Assembly: GCF_001653235.2 (NCBI RefSeq)
Contig: NC_035790.1
Coordinates: 3,472,001 to 3,536,000, forward strand
Source: Pochonia chlamydosporia 170
Lineage: Eukaryota > Ascomycota > Sordariomycetes > Hypocreales > Clavicipitaceae
DNA: 64,000 nucleotides
Direction: 5' to 3'
Part shown: positions 59,947-64,000 of the stretch, piece by piece
Position numbering within the stretch: the first letter of the stretch is position 1
How the letters are laid out: every line of letters begins with the position of its first letter
The notes under the pieces: generated by a model
Databases searched by the model: none
What the model was told of the DNA's origin: nothing
What the model saw: only the letters and a program-made list of their open reading frames with translations
Program-made: the position numbers and the translations under genes

Positions 59947-61875
59947 TTACTTGGCCGCAAACCGACTCCTCTTCCGCAACGCCATCCCAAAATACCACAG
60001 CACAAATATCCCAATGACACCTCCACAGCTCAGCCCAGCCAACAAACTCACACCCTTCCCAACCCCCAAATTGATAAACAGCGGACGCGAAAAATGAATA
60101 GCCGCACATCCCAACGAACTCCTCACAAAGTCATTCGCCGCAAACAAGCTCGCGCTATACTGCGGATAACTCAGCGCCAGATAGATAAACACGACCTGAA
60201 ACTCGATGAATATGCCAATCACGATAATCGTTATACCAATGGTCGGCACAATCCACGGAATATCGGGACTCGAGTTCCCCGTCCAGCCAAAGACGAACAA
60301 CCCAATCGGCACGAGGAAACTGGCTGGCAGTCCGGGAACCAGGCGGCGCTCCGGCTCGCCCAGCCCTTGTGTCCGAATACTAGGCTCAAACACTTTCCTA
60401 AGATATGTGGCGTATAGAACTATAGATATGGAAACGCCAACGCTGATGGAGAGGAAGATGAGGCCGATTTCGCCGGCGTTCATGCCGTAGCCGTCAGTGG
60501 GAGAAGCTCGACCTGGAAGACCAGTGGCGTACACGAAGGGAAAGACTTCGAAGAAGGAGTAGAAGATGCCGTACATCAGACCGATGTAGAGGCTGGTGAA
60601 GAGGACGGACGGGTCGAGGAGGTTGATTTGCAGGGGGCGCCAGAGACTCTGCACAACTACCTCACTGACTTTGAGATTCGCCTGGTCTATCTCGGATTGA
60701 GAGCGGAGGACATCTTTTCCTGTAAGTCGACGAAGACGACGGGCACGTTTTTGCAAAATCGTAGGAGTAGATGTCTCGGGCATGAATATCACCATGAAGA
60801 CGAACACGGGGCCAGCGAGCCAGACTATCTCCCATAAAGACCAGTGCCAGTTTGTCGCTGGGACAGAGAACCCGGATATTAGGGGACCCAGCGCAGGACC
60901 TATTTATGTTAGCACCTTTCTATACGCATTTGTATCGGACTCAGTACCTGCTGTTGCGAAAGCAGCCCAGCCGGTAAGCGCATACGGCAACTGCATTAAA
61001 TTAAACACATCCCCAAGACTCGCACCACCAGTAGCCAAGCACGGCGAACCAAAGAACCCCTGCAGAAAACGTAGCACAATCAACCACGGAAAGTGGTTCA
61101 CAACAGCGACCCCAATCGAAAGCGCGATGAAGATACCAAACGTGATAATGTACGGTGGATTTCTGCCAATGGCCGGAATCTCAGATAACGGGGAGAAGAC
61201 CAGCGCGCCGACTCCGTAGCCAAGCACGTAGAGAGACAGGCCTAGTGATGCGACTTCCGGCGTGACGTGGAATTGCTCCTCGATATACGGCTGGGAGGGG
61301 GTGATGATGGCGGAACCAATGTACACGGCTAGAGTGTACATGTATATCTGGAGGACGACCAGCGTTTTTCGCCCTGACGACCAGTTTTGCGGGTTCTCCT
61401 GGTCGTCGGTATGGTACCAGTCTACTAGGATGACGCCGTTCTTCGTCTTGGGCTGGATGATGGTGTGTGTTTGACGTACACTCTCTTGGAGAATTGCGTC
61501 GGAGTATGCTTGTGCGAGGGAAGCTCTCGTTTCAACGTGCGACATCTGTGGCCGGGACATGATTTTCGAGAGCTCCCCCGTCTCTAGTTCATCGTCTGAG
61601 GAGTCGACCTCGGTGGAGGGCGTTGCCGGTCTGTCAATGTGTGCTTCATTTTCGGGGTGTGTGTCTGTCTCATCGTGTGTGTCTTCGTGATGGCTAGGAG
61701 CTGGTGTTGACTCTGTCATAGGGGGGTTGTAGCACATGGGACATTGGAAATCTCCCTTTTCCTCAGGGTACTTGAGGAGGGAACCCCTCGATGCCCATCG
61801 GATGAGGATGCCGATTGTCGTGTCGCGAAATATGTGCGCCATGGTTGGGTCTTGATGAGTTTCATCGTCGTTCAT
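59947..61875 (-). CDS. MFS drug/polyamine:H+ antiporter-like transporter (DHA1 type)
   Basis: Two exons on the minus strand, 61875-60948 and 60899-59947, give 626 aa. A long hydrophilic N-terminus (about 165 residues, acidic and His-rich) precedes the membrane part. The motif VDWYHTDDQENPQNWSS immediately before TM1 is typical of fungal DHA1 (FLR1/CAF5-like) multidrug exporters. TM2-3 loop residues and the segment GSPCLATGGASLGDVF followed by TGWAAFATAGPALGP complete the N-half; splicing across the 48-bp intron creates ATAGPALGP, the antiporter motif C region. The C-half has a further six hydrophobic segments. Likely at the plasma membrane, exporting toxic compounds. An alternative start at MAHIFRD would shorten it by 11 residues. 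The substrate is not predictable. Confidence 0.92.
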
Positions 61876-63280
61876 AGGAAGCTGAACGTCGTGATGAGCA
61901 ACTTCCCGGCATTTCTACCTCCATGCCAGCCATATTTCCGGGATATAGAAAATTCCGGAGCTTCCGACATTTTTAAGTGATGCCGCCAGAAACTGGGAAT
62001 AATCACGGCTTCACAGACATCTAGAATGGTGCCTTGATCAGATTCGGCTTGGGGCTGCAGAGCTATCGACGCCGTTGGAAAGTCAATTCTCCACTTACAG
62101 GGCTGCCCGCTCTGGAATTGAGCTGCGACTTGAATGTGGCTTTGTGCTCATTCATGGAATGAGTGCCATGGCGAATCAAAGGGAGGTAAGAGTTGCATTT
62201 GAAGTGTCCCCGCACGCGGCAGGCAGAGATAAGCTCGTTGCTTTGAGAGCTTCGTGGCAGATGGATGAGGTTGAGGTACCAATGAAAGCTGAGGTGGTGA
62301 TTTGATAAGGCGTTGGTTTCATGACAAATGCGCCACGTTTGGATGACCGAGAGCTAGGGAACTTTGTAAGCTAGATGGAAGGACTTACATTTGAAGTTGT
62401 CACAAGCTATGACTTTCTACTGGGAATCTAACTTGGTTCATTATTATAAATGTGTAGTTGCAGTTAAACTTGTTTCACCAGCTAGGGATTCACTACTCAT
62501 GCAATGCACTATTAGATATTGTGAAGTGTGGTGCTAATCTGCACCCAAATATGTTAAAAAAAAACACTTTAGTACTTTTAGCCACAAGCTGCAGCATAAT
62601 CAGCTATCATTTAACAAAAGGTTGAATTAGAGCCTTGTTGTTAGCCGAATTAGACTTAAAACACCAAAGTTTCTGGCTCAGTAGTCGAATCAACTCTGAG
62701 CACAACTCCGTTTACTAGTTAGACAGCTTCTTCAAGGATTATGCAACCATGGCTTAGATGAGGGCAAGTTACAAAGCCAATTCATCAATATAAGGGCTCT
62801 TGCATAATAACCGTAATACTAAGATTCTAGAATAGCGCCGCACCTCGTCACATCTGGTGCTGTGGGCATAGTCCTGAGTCCTGACTCCTCGTGCAACAAC
62901 AAACTCTTACAACATCCAACACGCGCCCGGTTGGTCTGTAGCAACGACAAATCTTGTATTGCGACTCGGCGATCTCCATTTGAGCTATGAGTTGAATCCC
63001 ACTACACAGAGTAATATCTGCCAGATTTTGCCCGACACCAACTCCCTTGATAATGTCTCGGATACCGTCACTCTGAGGCTTCTCCAATCACAAGATTGCA
63101 AACTGGAGTAATGTCTCTTACACGCCTTGCTTGCTTCTCCTCCCATGGAAAATGAACTCACATAATAAAAGTAAATAAGGGAGAAATTACAAACACACCG
63201 AGAGGGCAACAACAACTCCAGAATACCAGCCTAACCAGGCACAAACACCTCCCCAACAGCAACTACTCGACACCATCGCC
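61876..63280. other. 1.4-kb intergenic region with an AT-rich stretch
   Basis: No supported gene. Positions about 62,390-62,840 are noticeably AT-rich, with stop codons in all frames, an A9 run and many TA/AA-rich words. This could be a decayed (RIP-mutated) repeat, but I find no termini or residual protein similarity. Positions 63,120-63,280 become CA-rich leader before the cystine-knot gene. Confidence 0.45.
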
Positions 63281-63727
63281 ATGAAGATTTTCCAAGCCCT
63301 CGCCCTCGCCAGCATTGCAGCCGTGGCCACTGCTCAAAGCACCTGCAAGAAGGAAAATGAACAATGCAATGCCGGAGTCGCGCCACAATACGGCTGCTGC
63401 GAGGGCTTTGTCTGCCAAGTTCCGCCCAACTCACCGCCCGGAGCAGCAGGAAAAGTAAGTCTTCTCTACATAGCTCCCACTTTAAAGTCTAATATTTTCT
63501 GTAGTGTGTGAATCCACGTATCCAACAAGATTCTTGCAAGAAGGAAGGTGAACATTGTAATGCTGGAGTTGCTCCTCAATACGGGTGTTGCGAGGACCTC
63601 GTCTGTCGAACTCGTCCGGGTTCGCCACCTGGAGGTGCGGGAAAAGTAAGTCTACTCAATACAATTACCAGTATCAAGCTGACATTGAGTACAGTGTGTA
63701 CAGAAGTGTGACACAGATGGAGAGTAG
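63281..63727 (+). CDS. secreted protein with two tandem cystine-knot-like repeats
   Basis: Three exons, 63281-63454, 63505-63645 and 63695-63727, encode 115 aa. A signal peptide of about 18-19 residues is followed by two repeats with the spacing C-x6-C-x9-CC-x4-C-x13-C, an inhibitor-cystine-knot (knottin) arrangement; both contain the NAGVAPQYGCCE core. Each intron is phase 0 and sits directly before the sixth cysteine of its repeat, so exon 2 is almost exactly one duplicated unit. Exon 3 supplies the last knot cysteine, a further cysteine four residues on, and an acidic end. That makes 13 cysteines, leaving one potentially unpaired. Such proteins are secreted effectors, inhibitors or toxins in various organisms; function here is unknown. 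Splicing is supported by identical junction sequence in both repeats. Confidence 0.88.
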
Positions 63728-64000
63728 ATACTTGACGTGTCAATACAATCATGCCGATGCATAATAATAGGCGTCCGAACAACTCGTGAACAAGCAAGTG
63801 AGGCAAGATGCAGGCCAATAAAGAAAGTAACGATGTTGAACTACTCACGCCTGGTCATTTCGTGGCCGGTTCTGCGGGACTATTGAAACTCACCAGCGTG
63901 AGTTCACTGTTCGTTCACTCTGCAAGTGTTTAACCTCTCCAAAGGCCACCGCACACCCGAGAGCTGGTTACACTTTTCTTTCTTTCTACTTTCGAAAAAG
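63728..64000. other. window end, downstream of the cystine-knot gene
   Basis: No supported gene in the remaining 273 bp. A short CT-rich run near the window end could be the leader of a gene beyond it. Confidence 0.4.

Noticed and set aside
54067..63727. Secondary-metabolite gene cluster in the accessory right end
   Set aside because: There is no PKS, NRPS, terpene cyclase or pathway regulator; hydrolase, HET, kinase and transporter genes alone do not support a cluster.

Overview
The window is nuclear DNA of a filamentous ascomycete, most likely a hypocrealean fungus close to Metarhizium. Short spliced introns of about 45-75 bp (GT-AG, with CTAAC-type branch points) interrupt most genes. The protein set is fungal: an Ecl1-domain protein, a CFEM GPI protein, a HET-domain protein, CENP-N/Chl4 and YAT-type permease. 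A 183-aa CAP20/MPL1-type perilipin at 34.3 kb points towards the insect- or plant-associated Hypocreales. The species call is inference. I reconstructed 17 protein-coding genes from reading frames and splice signals. I saw no tRNA, rRNA, CRISPR array, intact transposon or PKS/NRPS cluster.

Layout. 0.4-6.2 kb: amino-acid permease (+), hemerythrin-domain protein (-) and FKBP12 (+). 6.2-25.9 kb: gene-poor, holding only an Ecl1-like zinc protein (- strand, 11.6-12.1 kb), with a 13.8-kb non-coding interval upstream of it. 25.9-28.1 kb: a divergent pair of Rossmann-fold oxidoreductases (SDR and NmrA-like). 28.1-34.3 kb: non-coding. 34.3-39.7 kb: perilipin MPL1/CAP20, pirin and a CFEM GPI-anchored protein. 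39.7-46.0 kb: non-coding. 46.0-52.9 kb: a conserved core block of ribonucleotide reductase large subunit, TatD-type nuclease and CENP-N/Chl4. 54.0-64.0 kb: more accessory-looking genes, namely an alpha/beta hydrolase with a probable GC-AG intron, a HET-domain protein divergent from an APH-fold kinase, an MFS transporter, and a secreted two-repeat cystine-knot protein in which each intron falls at the same place in the repeat.

The genes do not form one obvious pathway. Local relations visible in the sequence are four shared divergent promoters (hemerythrin/FKBP12, SDR/NmrA, RNR1/TatD, HET/APH). An MluI cell-cycle box lies upstream of RNR1. The most interesting items are the double-knottin gene with its repeat-phased introns, the very long non-coding intervals enriched in a few short words (ACCAGAC, TACTCCGTA, GACATG), and a strong C-to-G composition switch along the sense strand inside single genes.
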